Shown: positions 16,799 to 26,325, numbered from the stretch's first letter. The stretch: 38,883 nucleotides of DNA from UBA5266 sp964610025 (GCA_964610025.1 CAZSTX010000016.1:1-38883); one strand, 5' to 3'. Numbers and translations: made by a program. Notes: generated by a model from the sequence alone, not told the origin.

Positions 16799-17635
16799 TT
16801 ATTTTGTTTGTTTTATAGTGTATATTAATGATAGTTGTGGACTATATCCTAAAATAAAATGATAGTTAAAAGCAAAATCTACTAAAAGATAATTTGTTTT
16901 CCAACCCGCACCAATACTGTATTCAAAATAAGGGAAACTACATCCTGTTCTTATTTGTAATTGGTCTATAATACTGTATTCTAAACCTATTCTATATAAA
17001 AATTTCTTATCTAAATCTTTTTCTATTTCGGTTATCAACAAACATTTTTTCGATAAATCATAAGATAATCCTAATCGTAATAAAGTAGGAATATATTCTT
17101 TTGTGTCATTATAAGTACACATTTTTAAACGAGCTGGATTAAAAGTATAAAATCCAATACCCAGTCTTTTAGTTATTTGACTGTAAATTCCTATATCGAA
17201 AGCAAATCCATGACAGTTTCCATAAGTTTTTTCAGAAAAATAATTCATTAAATAATAAAATCCTAACCCAAAAGAAATAATATTTCCAAACGATTTAGCA
17301 TAAGACAATCCTGTATGTAGCTCTCCATAATTTGCACCTCCAAAATGGGACAATTGCAAACCAAAAGCACCAACTTTTTCTACAGGCAACACAAAACCTA
17401 AACTTGAAGTAGAAGTTTCTTTTAATAAAAACCGATTATCATAATGTAACCCGACATTAATTCCATCGTTATATGCCATTATGGCAGGATTATTAAATAT
17501 TGCACTTTTATCTTTTAAAGCTACAGAAGCATGAGCCATTGCTGAAGAGCGGGCACCTTTAGTTGGCAAATAATTAATAGCGCTTACAGATAGAAAATTA
17601 AAAGTTAAGGTGAAAAAAAAGAATATATATTTCAT
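16799..17635 (-). CDS. PorV/FadL-like outer-membrane beta-barrel protein
   Basis: The protein has a signal peptide ending near FLSVSA, then a GARSSAMAHASVALKD segment followed by FNNPA. This matches the start of PorV/PorQ-type and UPF0164 FadL-like proteins of Bacteroidota. The rest is repeated beta-strands with aromatic ends. The inner ATG at 17635 (278 residues) is preferred because it gives a compact signal peptide and a 29-nt leader; the ATG at 17653 would leave only about 11 nt. It lies immediately upstream of the HhH-barrel gene. It may be a partner of that protein or a T9SS-associated factor; which one cannot be decided. Confidence 0.75.
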   Translation of the reverse strand: MKYIFFFFTLTFNFLSVSAINYLPTKGARSSAMAHASVALKDKSAIFNNPAIMAYNDGINVGLHYDNRFLLKETSTSSLGFVLPVEKVGAFGLQLSHFGGANYGELHTGLSYAKSFGNIISFGLGFYYLMNYFSEKTYGNCHGFAFDIGIYSQITKRLGIGFYTFNPARLKMCTYNDTKEYIPTLLRLGLSYDLSKKCLLITEIEKDLDKKFLYRIGLEYSIIDQLQIRTGCSFPYFEYSIGAGWKTNYLLVDFAFNYHFILGYSPQLSLIYTIKQTK

Positions 17636-17667
17636 TTGTTTGTAAGTAGTCATAGTGTTTTTTTTTA

Positions 17668-17675
17668 CAAAAATA
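17668..17675 (-). promoter_or_regulatory. -7 promoter box of the barrel/HhH operon (TATTTTTG)
   Basis: The box matches TAnnTTTG on the minus strand; start of transcription near 17664. A good -33 box was not seen. Confidence 0.45.
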
Positions 17676-17798
17676 ATAAAAAAAACAATAGCACATGTAA
17701 AATAAATATTATTTTTCTTCGTTAAAAATAAAGTATCTTAAATATGAATATATTAAATAATTATACACACATAAATAGTTTAAATTTCCTTTCAGTTT

Positions 17799-17806
17799 TA
17801 AATTTG
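17799..17806 (+). promoter_or_regulatory. -7 promoter box of the sigma factor gene (TAAATTTG)
   Basis: The box matches TAnnTTTG; transcription would start near 17810, giving a leader of about 62 nt before the sigma start codon at 17872. No -33 TTG was seen at the usual distance. Confidence 0.45.
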
Positions 17807-17871
17807 GAAAGATTTTTGATATATACAACCAACAATAAATACTATTATTGAAATATAAAAAAGGAATAAAA

Positions 17872-18375
17872 ATGAGCGAACATAAATTTCAAAAAGACAT
17901 CATAGCTTTAGAAAGTGCTTTACGCAACTTTGCTTTTTCTTTAACTCTCAACCAAGAAGACGCAGATGATTTATTGCAAGACACTTTCTTAAAAGCTCTT
18001 TTATACAGAGATAAATTTGAAGATGACACCAATTTAAAAGCATGGTTGTATACTATTATGCGTAATACTTTCATTAATAATTACAGACGCAAAACTAAGT
18101 CTAATTCTTTAATACAGCAGACCGAAGATATGAATTATTTACGCAATATGATTTCAAATCATTCTGATAATGCTGACATGAAAATATCTGTAAAAGAAAT
18201 TTCTAAAAACATTAATAAAATAGAAGAAAATCAACGACTCCCATTTGAAATGTACATTGATGGCTATAAATATAAAGAAATTTCAGATCAAATGGATATC
18301 TCTATAGGCACAGTAAAAAGTCGTATTTTTTTTACACGTAAAAAACTCATGAACTCACTTAAAGATTATAGTTAA
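17872..18375 (+). CDS. ECF-type RNA polymerase sigma factor
   Basis: The protein has 167 residues with region 2 (EDADDLLQDTFLKAL, then LKAWLYTIMRNTFINNYRR) and region 4 with an HTH (YKEISDQMDISIGTVKSRIFFTRKKL). No regions 1 or 3 are present, as in group 4 sigma factors. The ATG at 17872 has an AAGGA ribosome-binding site 6 nt upstream; a TTG at 17848 is less likely. No anti-sigma gene (FecR-like or zinc-binding) is adjacent, and no TonB-receptor partner follows. It most resembles the stand-alone ECF factor conserved across Bacteroidota. The next gene, DUF4831, is 32 nt downstream. Target promoters are unknown. Confidence 0.92.
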   Translation: MSEHKFQKDIIALESALRNFAFSLTLNQEDADDLLQDTFLKALLYRDKFEDDTNLKAWLYTIMRNTFINNYRRKTKSNSLIQQTEDMNYLRNMISNHSDNADMKISVKEISKNINKIEENQRLPFEMYIDGYKYKEISDQMDISIGTVKSRIFFTRKKLMNSLKDYS

Positions 18376-18407
18376 CAACATTTATTTTTCACATACATCA
18401 TTATGCT

Positions 18408-19568
18408 ATGAAAAGCAAAAATTATTATTTCTTAACAATTTTGATTTTTACTTATTTTCTAAGTTTCTCACAATACGAAGTCGTAAAAGTCAAAGATTCT
18501 TTGGGTATTTATCCTAAAAAATATGGTTTTTTTTATTCTTTACCTAAAAATTATATAATTGCACATATTAGCATAAAAAAAATTAATAGATATAAAGGTC
18601 CTTTTAGCGATTATGCCGAAGACATGTTAGGCGCTAAGGCTATTCAAGCGAATCAAACCATCTATGCTATTAACAATATTAATATTTCATTAGGCTATCA
18701 GTCCGATTTATCAGAATTATACTACATAAGCTACCCTAATAAAATAAAAGACACTTCATATTATCAATTTATTAAAAATGGACTAATCATTAATGAAAAA
18801 ACTGCTGCCTCTCAATCATCTAACAATCAACTTCAAATAACTTTTCACAATCAAAACCCCAAAGAACAAACAATGTTTGACATGTATGCTAACTATGGAA
18901 TGTACGAAATAATAGATACGACTTATGAATCTCATTTTATCGATTCAACATATGTACAAATTCTTAAAATAGAAAAACATATGGCTGTTAAAACTACAGA
19001 AGAAAAAGCAAAAGAGACTTTAGATGAAATAAAAAACATACGAGAAGCACAACGTTTATTGCTAATGGGCGAACACGAAGTAGATTATAGCAATTTAGAA
19101 TATATGATTACTCGCTTAAAAGAACAAGAAGAAGCCTTTCTTTCATTATTTACAGGTTTTACACTTAGTGAAACCATTGAATACACTTATTATTATCCTC
19201 TCCCCGACAAGTCTGACACTATCACTATACCTTTATTTTCATTTACAACAACTAATGGTATAAATAAAATCTTAGAAAATGACACAGAGATATACTCACT
19301 GCAACTTACTAATACACACTCAACCGATCTTATACAAAAATTTATAGCAAACATTCGTAACCAAAATAAAAAACATTTAATAGAAAGTTTTTACTACCGT
19401 ATTCCTGAAAATTATACAGCAAGCCTCTCATGCAACAATAAAACATTAAATATTATAGGAGAACTTTCTATCAATCAATATGGAGTTATCAACACATTGC
19501 CTCATAACGTTACTTCATTTGAAATTAATCCTTATACAGGTAATATTTTAAATGTAAAATTTAAATAA
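18408..19568 (+). CDS. DUF4831 family secreted protein
   Basis: The 386-residue protein has a signal peptide (to about residue 21) and a conserved block, FFYSLPKNYI... followed by YKGPFSDYAEDMLGA, that marks DUF4831 (Bacteroidota only, function unknown). The 210-240 stretch is helical (NIREAQRLLLMGEHEVDYSNLEYMI); the remainder is predominantly beta. The gene follows the sigma factor closely, so the two may be co-transcribed, and it ends 1 nt before the stop codon of the convergent gene. Biochemical function is not known for the family. The family call is good. Confidence 0.8.
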   Translation: MKSKNYYFLTILIFTYFLSFSQYEVVKVKDSLGIYPKKYGFFYSLPKNYIIAHISIKKINRYKGPFSDYAEDMLGAKAIQANQTIYAINNINISLGYQSDLSELYYISYPNKIKDTSYYQFIKNGLIINEKTAASQSSNNQLQITFHNQNPKEQTMFDMYANYGMYEIIDTTYESHFIDSTYVQILKIEKHMAVKTTEEKAKETLDEIKNIREAQRLLLMGEHEVDYSNLEYMITRLKEQEEAFLSLFTGFTLSETIEYTYYYPLPDKSDTITIPLFSFTTTNGINKILENDTEIYSLQLTNTHSTDLIQKFIANIRNQNKKHLIESFYYRIPENYTASLSCNNKTLNIIGELSINQYGVINTLPHNVTSFEINPYTGNILNVKFK

Positions 19569-19569
19569 A

Positions 19570-21081
19570 TTATTTTAGTTGTAATAATAAATGAAAGAAC
19601 ATTTTATTTTTGCTCCTATAACTCAGCTGCAAACGATAAGAATGTATTTTTTTTTCAATACTATCTAAATGTAATTGATTATTGTTTGTTTTTTTGTAAT
19701 ACAAGAAATTACTCCCTTCGCTAAAATAAGTATTCATTGCTGTAAAATTAGTATCTTTAGATAATACTTCATTTTCTTTTAACATATTAGCATAATGGCT
19801 AATATGTTGTTTTGTATCCGAAAATAAAATATAGTTATCAATAACTGTATAAGCTTTCAGTCTTTTAATTTCTTTCGCAATTTGCAATCTTGTTAGGAAA
19901 AAATTAGCAATATCAATTCCTCCTATCATCAACCCAGCTTCGTAAAAAGTATCAAGCAAATAAATATTATTTTCGAAAGTGCTATTTAAACAATTATATA
20001 AATGAAATTTAGCTTCTTCAATATCGTCCGATTTCATCAAAATATAAGTAGCTGCAGTATCTGCTTCTAAATTAAATGAAAATATAGTATTTGGTTTCAT
20101 CATTAACATAAAATCTTCGTTCACACTTCTTTTTAATTGATACAAAGTCGATAACGAAGAAAAATTTTCTCCTATTAACCCAACTATCGCTGTTGGATTT
20201 TTAGGCAACAACTTCTGATAATCAATAGAATAATTATTATATCGATAAAATTCGTATTGATGGCAGGCGGTATCTAAAGACAGATAACCAGAAAATATTA
20301 TTTTTTCATTTCTAAAACTCACATCTAAAGCTGCTATTTGAAATATTGATAAATAATTCCATAAACAATCATCAACAAAATTCATCTTATTTTCACTCAT
20401 ATAATAATCAATCTCCGGTTGACGTATCACTATATGAATGTGTGCATTCATGTTCCATGTATCCATCGATTCTTTTAAAAAAGATGATGCATGTTCAGAA
20501 GGTTCTAACAATTGATTTAATGAAGCATACATAAACTGCTCGTCTGTCGTAAACAAAAGCAAGCCATTAGTATAATTAGCATATATTATTTTAGCATCTA
20601 TTATAATTTTTATAATCTTCCATTTCTTATACACATAAACTTGGGTTTCATATTGTTGTTGCAATGATTTTAAAAAATTTTTAATTGTACCATCATTTTT
20701 CTTTCCTATTTCCCACGTATATAAATAAGATAGTTTTTTATCTTTATATGCCATAAAAATATACAGGGGATGTTTTTTTATTATTGATTGCATATCCACA
20801 AAAGAATCTACACAATTAATCCAAGACGCTAACATTGTTTTATTTTCAGGGGAAAATATAGTAGCTATATAAGGATATTTTTCATTATTTAATTCTTTAA
20901 CATACTGTAAATTATCACATTTAATTATCGTAAATGTTGACGGAGTAATAATTTCCAATATATTTTTATCAGGATTTTGTAAAAAATGATATGCTTTACT
21001 TAAAAACAACACTATTACTCCTACTATCAATAAAGTAAAAGTAAAAGCTATCATTCTAATTAGGCTTTTATTACATTGCAT
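19570..21081 (-). CDS. Membrane-anchored protein of unknown function (DUF3352-like layout)
   Basis: The 503-residue protein has a short basic start, one transmembrane helix at about residues 11-32, and a long extracytoplasmic part with regularly spaced beta-strands and helices but no catalytic motif that I recognise. The layout resembles DUF3352 proteins, but the link is tentative. It has its own -7 box 51 nt upstream and shares a convergent end with the DUF4831 gene. Codon use is like that of its neighbours. The open frame and upstream promoter box support a real gene; the function is open. Confidence 0.7.
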   Translation of the reverse strand: MQCNKSLIRMIAFTFTLLIVGVIVLFLSKAYHFLQNPDKNILEIITPSTFTIIKCDNLQYVKELNNEKYPYIATIFSPENKTMLASWINCVDSFVDMQSIIKKHPLYIFMAYKDKKLSYLYTWEIGKKNDGTIKNFLKSLQQQYETQVYVYKKWKIIKIIIDAKIIYANYTNGLLLFTTDEQFMYASLNQLLEPSEHASSFLKESMDTWNMNAHIHIVIRQPEIDYYMSENKMNFVDDCLWNYLSIFQIAALDVSFRNEKIIFSGYLSLDTACHQYEFYRYNNYSIDYQKLLPKNPTAIVGLIGENFSSLSTLYQLKRSVNEDFMLMMKPNTIFSFNLEADTAATYILMKSDDIEEAKFHLYNCLNSTFENNIYLLDTFYEAGLMIGGIDIANFFLTRLQIAKEIKRLKAYTVIDNYILFSDTKQHISHYANMLKENEVLSKDTNFTAMNTYFSEGSNFLYYKKTNNNQLHLDSIEKKIHSYRLQLSYRSKNKMFFHLLLQLK

Positions 21082-21131
21082 CTTCTTTACATCTTCTTAT
21101 TTATCAGTTATTTTAAAATAAATATGTTTCG

Positions 21132-21139
21132 CAAAAGTA
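21132..21139 (-). promoter_or_regulatory. -7 promoter box of the 503-residue gene (TACTTTTG)
   Basis: The box matches TAnnTTTG on the minus strand; transcription would begin near 21128, with a leader of about 47 nt. Confidence 0.45.
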
Positions 21140-21255
21140 CATCTTTTTTTTAAGACTTTTTTAAAATTTTAATAAATATATAAGCGACTGATAAAAAAAA
21201 ACTAATAAAATAGTTGCATCATAAAAAGCTCTTTTAAAATGCAATAACCTTTGTT

Positions 21256-21285
21256 TTTGCGTATATTACATTTATGTTACATTTG
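21256..21285 (+). promoter_or_regulatory. Promoter of the Na/Pi cotransporter gene (TTTG-N18-TACATTTG)
   Basis: TTTG at 21256-21259 and TACATTTG at 21278-21285 are separated by 18 nt, fitting the Bacteroidota consensus. Start of transcription is expected near 21289, about 50 nt before the ATG. Confidence 0.6.
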
Positions 21286-21340
21286 CTATTTTTTTACATA
21301 GTTAAAAAAAAAAATTATTCTTTTGTAAAAAAATATAAAC

Positions 21341-23119
21341 ATGAGCATTGGAGAAATTATTTTATTAATAGGGCAAGTTATTGGTGCTTTAGCTTTGTTT
21401 CTTTTTGGGATAAAATATTTGAGCGAAGCCTTGCAAAAACTTTCAGGAGAAAAACTACGGCAAGTATTAGCTTCTTTTACCTCTAATCGTTTTAAAGCAG
21501 TCCTAACAGGAGTGGTAATTACAGCCACCATTCAATCTTCAACTGCTGTAACTGTTATGACTGTCAGTTTTGTTAATGCTGGTATTCTTAATTTAACCAA
21601 TGCTATTGGGGTAATTATGGGAGCTAATATTGGAACATCTATCACAGCATGGATTATTATGTTATTTGGAGTAAAATACGACATTGGCACTTTTACAATC
21701 ATTATCATTGGCATTGGATTTATACTCATGCTTTTAAAGAAAAAACAAGTGAAATATATAGGCGAGTGCTTGATTGGTTTTGGACTACTTTTTTTAGGAC
21801 TTGTTTATTTAAAAGATAGTGTCAACAATCTTGATTTAGCCAACAATAAAGATTTTATTCATCTGATGAAAAGTCTTATGGTTGATGGATCAATACATTA
21901 TAGCACTATTTTATTCTGTGTTTTAATAGGAACTGCTATTACAATTATTTTACAGTCTTCTACAGCTACAATGGCTATTGTTATGGTATTATGTTACGAA
22001 AATGTGATTCCTTTCGAAATGGCAGTAGCTTTAGTTTTAGGCGAAAATATAGGCACTACCCTTACCGCTAATATAGCAGCTGCAATAGGAAATGTGCAAG
22101 CCAAAAAAGCAGCCCGTTCCCATTTTATATTCAACACTTTTGGAGCTATATGGATATTAGTTTTCTTTCGTTTAATTATTTTCATTATCGATAAAATTAC
22201 TTTTAACATCGAAAATCAATCTCCTTTAGTAGAAGCTACGGTAATACCTTTGGGGTTATCGCTATTTCACACCCTATTTAATGCCGCCAATACTTTTATG
22301 CTAATATGGTTTATACCTCAAATAGAAAAACTTTCCAATTTAATGGTAAAACGCTGTAAATTAGAAGAAGATGAAATATTCAAATTAGAATATATTTCAT
22401 CTGGACTTGTTGGATTAGGAGAGATAGCCATCGATTCGGCTAAAAAAGAAATACAAGTCTATTCCCGAAGAATTACTCGTATGTATGAATTTATTCCACA
22501 GTTGATGGATATAAAAGACATAAAAAGCTATAATCTCTTATTAGAAAGAATTGAACGCTACGAGTTAATTGCTGATCGTATGGAAATAGAAATTGCCAAT
22601 TATCTTACACGCCTTTCTTCTAACAATATCTCTGAAGAGACAACATTGCGAATTAGAGGAATGTTAACAATTATAGACAACCTTGAAAGCATTGCAGACC
22701 AAAATTTTCAATTAGCTAAAATGATAGATGAAAAAAATGAAAAGAAAATTTGGTTTACTCCAGAAATGAGAGAAAATTTAAACAAAATGTATGATTTAGT
22801 TAGAAATGCTTTGCAAATAATGAATAATAATTTAAATATATATTATCGTTTAGTTGAAATAAATACAGCTTTAGAAGCAGAAAATCTCATCAACGAATAT
22901 CGCAATCAGTTACGTTTTCAACATTTAGAAGATTTAAAAAACCGTATCTACTCCTACGAAACAGGTATTATTTATAGTGGGATGTATGCTTTATTAGAAA
23001 AAACAGGCGATTTTATTATCAATATTACAGAAGCTATCGTTAACGCAAAATATACTCATGATAACACTATCAGCCATATATTGCTAAATAAAGATGATGA
23101 TGATAAAAAAGAAAATTAA
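21341..23119 (+). CDS. Na/Pi cotransporter family protein with PhoU-like C-terminus
   Basis: This 592-residue protein has two inverted Na_Pi_cotrans repeats, each with the QSST signature (TIQSSTAVTV and ILQSSTATMA), within the first 310 residues and about eight hydrophobic segments. A helical C-terminal domain from about 340 to 560 is PhoU-like. This matches the NptA/YjbB group, which moves phosphate with sodium across the inner membrane. It has a promoter of its own. It is convergent with the AI-2E transporter gene, with only 2 nt between stop codons. Confidence 0.93.
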   Translation: MSIGEIILLIGQVIGALALFLFGIKYLSEALQKLSGEKLRQVLASFTSNRFKAVLTGVVITATIQSSTAVTVMTVSFVNAGILNLTNAIGVIMGANIGTSITAWIIMLFGVKYDIGTFTIIIIGIGFILMLLKKKQVKYIGECLIGFGLLFLGLVYLKDSVNNLDLANNKDFIHLMKSLMVDGSIHYSTILFCVLIGTAITIILQSSTATMAIVMVLCYENVIPFEMAVALVLGENIGTTLTANIAAAIGNVQAKKAARSHFIFNTFGAIWILVFFRLIIFIIDKITFNIENQSPLVEATVIPLGLSLFHTLFNAANTFMLIWFIPQIEKLSNLMVKRCKLEEDEIFKLEYISSGLVGLGEIAIDSAKKEIQVYSRRITRMYEFIPQLMDIKDIKSYNLLLERIERYELIADRMEIEIANYLTRLSSNNISEETTLRIRGMLTIIDNLESIADQNFQLAKMIDEKNEKKIWFTPEMRENLNKMYDLVRNALQIMNNNLNIYYRLVEINTALEAENLINEYRNQLRFQHLEDLKNRIYSYETGIIYSGMYALLEKTGDFIINITEAIVNAKYTHDNTISHILLNKDDDDKKEN

Positions 23120-23121
23120 GT

Positions 23122-24246
23122 TTATCTTTTTACATCCATACGTTCGGTAATTGTTTTGATAAAGTTATTATTTCCAAAAAATTCTTTAGCAAACACTCTC
23201 ACAAAAGTATAAGCAGGTATTGCCAACATCATACCAGGGATGCCTGCTAACATGCCCGCTAACAATACGATAATAAATATTTCTAACGGATGTGCTTTTA
23301 CAGACCTTGAAGCAATAATAGGTTGTAAAAAGAAGCTATCTAACAAACGACAACCAACAGAAGATAATGATACTTTTAACAAAACCATTGCAATATTCGC
23401 ATCACCACCAAGAATCAAAGTGCTGCTAACTGCTATAAAACAAGCTGCTACAAGAGTAATAATAGACCCTATATATGGAATGATAATCATTAAGCTACTG
23501 ATAACACTTATTAACAGCGCATTAGGTATTCCTAAAATAGAAAGAATTGAAAACTCTAATAATCCGACTATCAGCATTTCTAAAAATAACCCCACAAAAT
23601 AATTAGACAGTAATCGTTTCGAATTTAATATAATATTCGTAATTTCATCTTGGTATTCATCAGGAATCATTCTTATTACTTTTTTTTGCACCTTATTGAA
23701 ATCGAGTAACATAAAAAAAGAAATAAAAAAAATAGAAAATACAGCTAAAAACAAAGACCCCACCCCTTGTAAAACGCCTCCAAAAATTGAAGATATATTC
23801 ATTTTTCCTATGTATTTAGCTGTGCTATCAATAAATATATCTTTTACATTTTCATCATTATTAATTAAATTATAATTTTTCAACATACCATCTAATTTTT
23901 CTAAAGGAGCATCGATAGCATTAGAAAGGTGAAAATCGCTAATTTCGCTAATCATATTTATCTGATTAACAAATGGAGGTGTGATAATATAAACAATAAA
24001 CCCTAATATAAAAATCAATCCAAAAAGCGACAATATAGTAGTAATGGTGTTTGATATTCGATAGTTTTTAATGCGAATTTTTGACAATAAATTTTTTAAT
24101 GGAGACCCCATTAATGCAAATATAAGAGCTAAAACAATATAAATAGTCAGTGTTAAAAAATACCATGCTAAAAAAACTATAATGGCTATTGCTAAAAAAA
24201 GTGATATTTTTTTCACGTTTAATAATGTACGTGATTTATCATTCAT
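23122..24246 (-). CDS. AI-2E family transporter
   Basis: The 374-residue protein has about eight hydrophobic segments, an extracytoplasmic loop near residues 80-150, and the typical C-terminal SVKAHPLEIFIIVLLAGMLA segment followed by GMMLAIPAYTF. These mark the AI-2E/PerM family (PF01594), whose members export AI-2 or act as ion antiporters; the substrate cannot be predicted. The gene starts 5 nt after the TPR lipoprotein gene and is the last of the recA operon. Confidence 0.9.
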   Translation of the reverse strand: MNDKSRTLLNVKKISLFLAIAIIVFLAWYFLTLTIYIVLALIFALMGSPLKNLLSKIRIKNYRISNTITTILSLFGLIFILGFIVYIITPPFVNQINMISEISDFHLSNAIDAPLEKLDGMLKNYNLINNDENVKDIFIDSTAKYIGKMNISSIFGGVLQGVGSLFLAVFSIFFISFFMLLDFNKVQKKVIRMIPDEYQDEITNIILNSKRLLSNYFVGLFLEMLIVGLLEFSILSILGIPNALLISVISSLMIIIPYIGSIITLVAACFIAVSSTLILGGDANIAMVLLKVSLSSVGCRLLDSFFLQPIIASRSVKAHPLEIFIIVLLAGMLAGIPGMMLAIPAYTFVRVFAKEFFGNNNFIKTITERMDVKR

Positions 24247-24251
24247 AATAA

Positions 24252-25280
24252 TTATTTTTTCTGTAGTTTATCTAAACGATTCAAGCCTTCTATTGCCAAC
24301 ATGTATTTATCATTTAGCTTTAATGTATAAGCATAATCTTGGCGTGCATTATCATACTGTTTTAAATTTTCAAAAGCCAATCCTCTATTATAAATAGCTT
24401 CTATATAATTAGAATCTATTTCTATTGACTTTGTAAAAAAAGCAATAGCTTCATCATATTTTTCTTGTTCTAACATATAAATCCATCCTATATTATGCAA
24501 GGCATATTTATAAGAAGGGTTTATTTGCAAAATCATTTTATAATAAACGATAGCTTGTTCGTCATCTCCCATTTCTTGATAAAACATTGCTAAATTGTAT
24601 AAAACATGAATGTTTTCAGGTTGTATGTTCATTGCATTTTTATAATAGTTGATAGCCAACGGGTCATGTTTGTGATGATACAACAAAGCTAATTCTTCAT
24701 ACGCTTCAAAATAATCTGACTTTTGCTCTACAGCTGCCAAATAAGAACGTATTGCTGCATTAGTATCCTTTTCTTCTTTATACACCCATGCTCGAATAAA
24801 ATAAGCCTTGGGATTGTAAGTATCAATCAGCAAAACTTTTTCTAAATATTCATGTGCTTTTTCATAACGTTTATGCAAAAAATGTAATTCTGCTAACTTA
24901 AGATAAGCCTCTTGATTTTTATTATCCATATTTATTACCTTCTCTAACATTTCTTCTGAAGCATCAATGTTTTTCATGGCAAAATAAATATCAGAAAGTT
25001 TTAAATAATAAGTCGTATTTGTTGAATCTAAACGTATTGCTTTAAATATAGCATTGAGCGCACTGTCTAACGCTATAACATTAATATAATAATCAGAAAG
25101 TTCGCTATAATTTGAAGGATTATTAGGATATTTTTCTATCTTTTTGTATATTTCTGCCAATGCTGTTGGCATATTTACATATTTATCTTCTTTATTTTTA
25201 GAGTAATGGCAATTTGTCAAAAACAAAACTAATAGCAATAATCTAAATAAAATAAGTAGATTATTTTTAAATATCATCAT
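24252..25280 (-). CDS. Tetratricopeptide-repeat lipoprotein
   Basis: The 342-residue protein has a lipoprotein leader ending in LTNC (Cys24), then eight or so TPR units covering nearly all of the rest (repeats such as AYLKLAELHFLHKRYEKAHEYLEKVL). It is probably a scaffold anchored in the periplasm or outer membrane. It lies 5 nt after recA and 5 nt before the AI-2E gene, so it is a middle member of a three-gene operon. No partner can be named from sequence. Confidence 0.88.
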   Translation of the reverse strand: MMIFKNNLLILFRLLLLVLFLTNCHYSKNKEDKYVNMPTALAEIYKKIEKYPNNPSNYSELSDYYINVIALDSALNAIFKAIRLDSTNTTYYLKLSDIYFAMKNIDASEEMLEKVINMDNKNQEAYLKLAELHFLHKRYEKAHEYLEKVLLIDTYNPKAYFIRAWVYKEEKDTNAAIRSYLAAVEQKSDYFEAYEELALLYHHKHDPLAINYYKNAMNIQPENIHVLYNLAMFYQEMGDDEQAIVYYKMILQINPSYKYALHNIGWIYMLEQEKYDEAIAFFTKSIEIDSNYIEAIYNRGLAFENLKQYDNARQDYAYTLKLNDKYMLAIEGLNRLDKLQKK

Positions 25281-25285
25281 TGCTG

Positions 25286-26290
25286 TTATTTTATAGCGTC
25301 TTTAATTTTAATTTCTAATTCAGCCATCATATCAGGGTTGTCTAATAACATTTGCTTCACAGTATCTCTTCCTTGCCCTAATTTAATGTCTCCATAAGAA
25401 AACCACGAACCACTTTTCTTAATTATATTATATTCTACTCCTAAATCTATTATTTCGCCTACTTTTGATATTCCTTCGCCATAAATAATATCAAATTCAG
25501 CTGTTCTAAAAGGAGGAGCAACTTTGTTTTTTATTACTTTTACTTTTACTTTATTTCCTACAGGATTATCTCCATCTTTGATTTGTGATTGTCTACGTAT
25601 ATCTAAACGTACTGAAGAATAAAATTTCAGCGCATTTCCGCCAGTAGTTGTTTCGGGATTTCCAAAAACTATTCCTATTTTTTCTCTGAGTTGATTAATA
25701 AAAATACAACAACAATTTGTTTTACTGATTGTTGATGTTAATTTCCTTAAAGCTTGTGACATTAAACGTGCTTGCAAACCCATTTTCGAGTCGCCCATTT
25801 CGCCTTCTATTTCACTTTTAGGTGTTAAAGCTGCTACCGAGTCAATTACTATAATATCAATAGCACCTGAACGAATTAAATTATCTGCTATTTCGAGTGC
25901 TTGTTCTCCATTATCGGGTTGTGATATTAGTAAATTTTGAACATCAACTCCTAACTTTTCGGCATAGAATCTATCAAAAGCATGTTCAGCATCAATAAAA
26001 GCAGCAATACCTCCACTACGTTGCGACTCCGAAATTGCATGTAATGCCAACGTAGTTTTTCCTGAGGATTCAGGACCAAATATTTCTACCACACGCCCTT
26101 TAGGAATCCCTCCCACTCCTAAGGCAATATCTAAGCCTATAGAACCAGACGATATCACATCCATAACTTCAGATGGTCTGTCGCCTAATTTCATTACAGC
26201 ACCTTTACCATAAACTTTCTCTAAACGTTCTAAAGTTGAATTTAAAACTTTTAATTTTTCAATATTTTCTGAATTATTTTCTTTAGCCAT
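25286..26290 (-). CDS. recA: Recombinase A
   Basis: At 334 residues it contains Walker A GPESSGKT (72-79), Walker B (IDIIVIDSVAAL), the L2-region NQLREKIG segment, and the GNALKFYSSVRLDIRR segment. It is complete, with a short C-terminal tail. RecA forms the ATP-dependent filament for homologous recombination and, where LexA is present, SOS induction. No SOS box was recognised upstream. The -7 box TACTTTTG is 36 nt before the ATG. It is the first gene of the recA-TPR-AI-2E operon. Confidence 0.98.
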   Translation of the reverse strand: MAKENNSENIEKLKVLNSTLERLEKVYGKGAVMKLGDRPSEVMDVISSGSIGLDIALGVGGIPKGRVVEIFGPESSGKTTLALHAISESQRSGGIAAFIDAEHAFDRFYAEKLGVDVQNLLISQPDNGEQALEIADNLIRSGAIDIIVIDSVAALTPKSEIEGEMGDSKMGLQARLMSQALRKLTSTISKTNCCCIFINQLREKIGIVFGNPETTTGGNALKFYSSVRLDIRRQSQIKDGDNPVGNKVKVKVIKNKVAPPFRTAEFDIIYGEGISKVGEIIDLGVEYNIIKKSGSWFSYGDIKLGQGRDTVKQMLLDNPDMMAELEIKIKDAIK

Positions 26291-26325
26291 AATTATTCCT
26301 ATTTTAATATAGATTTATTACGTTA

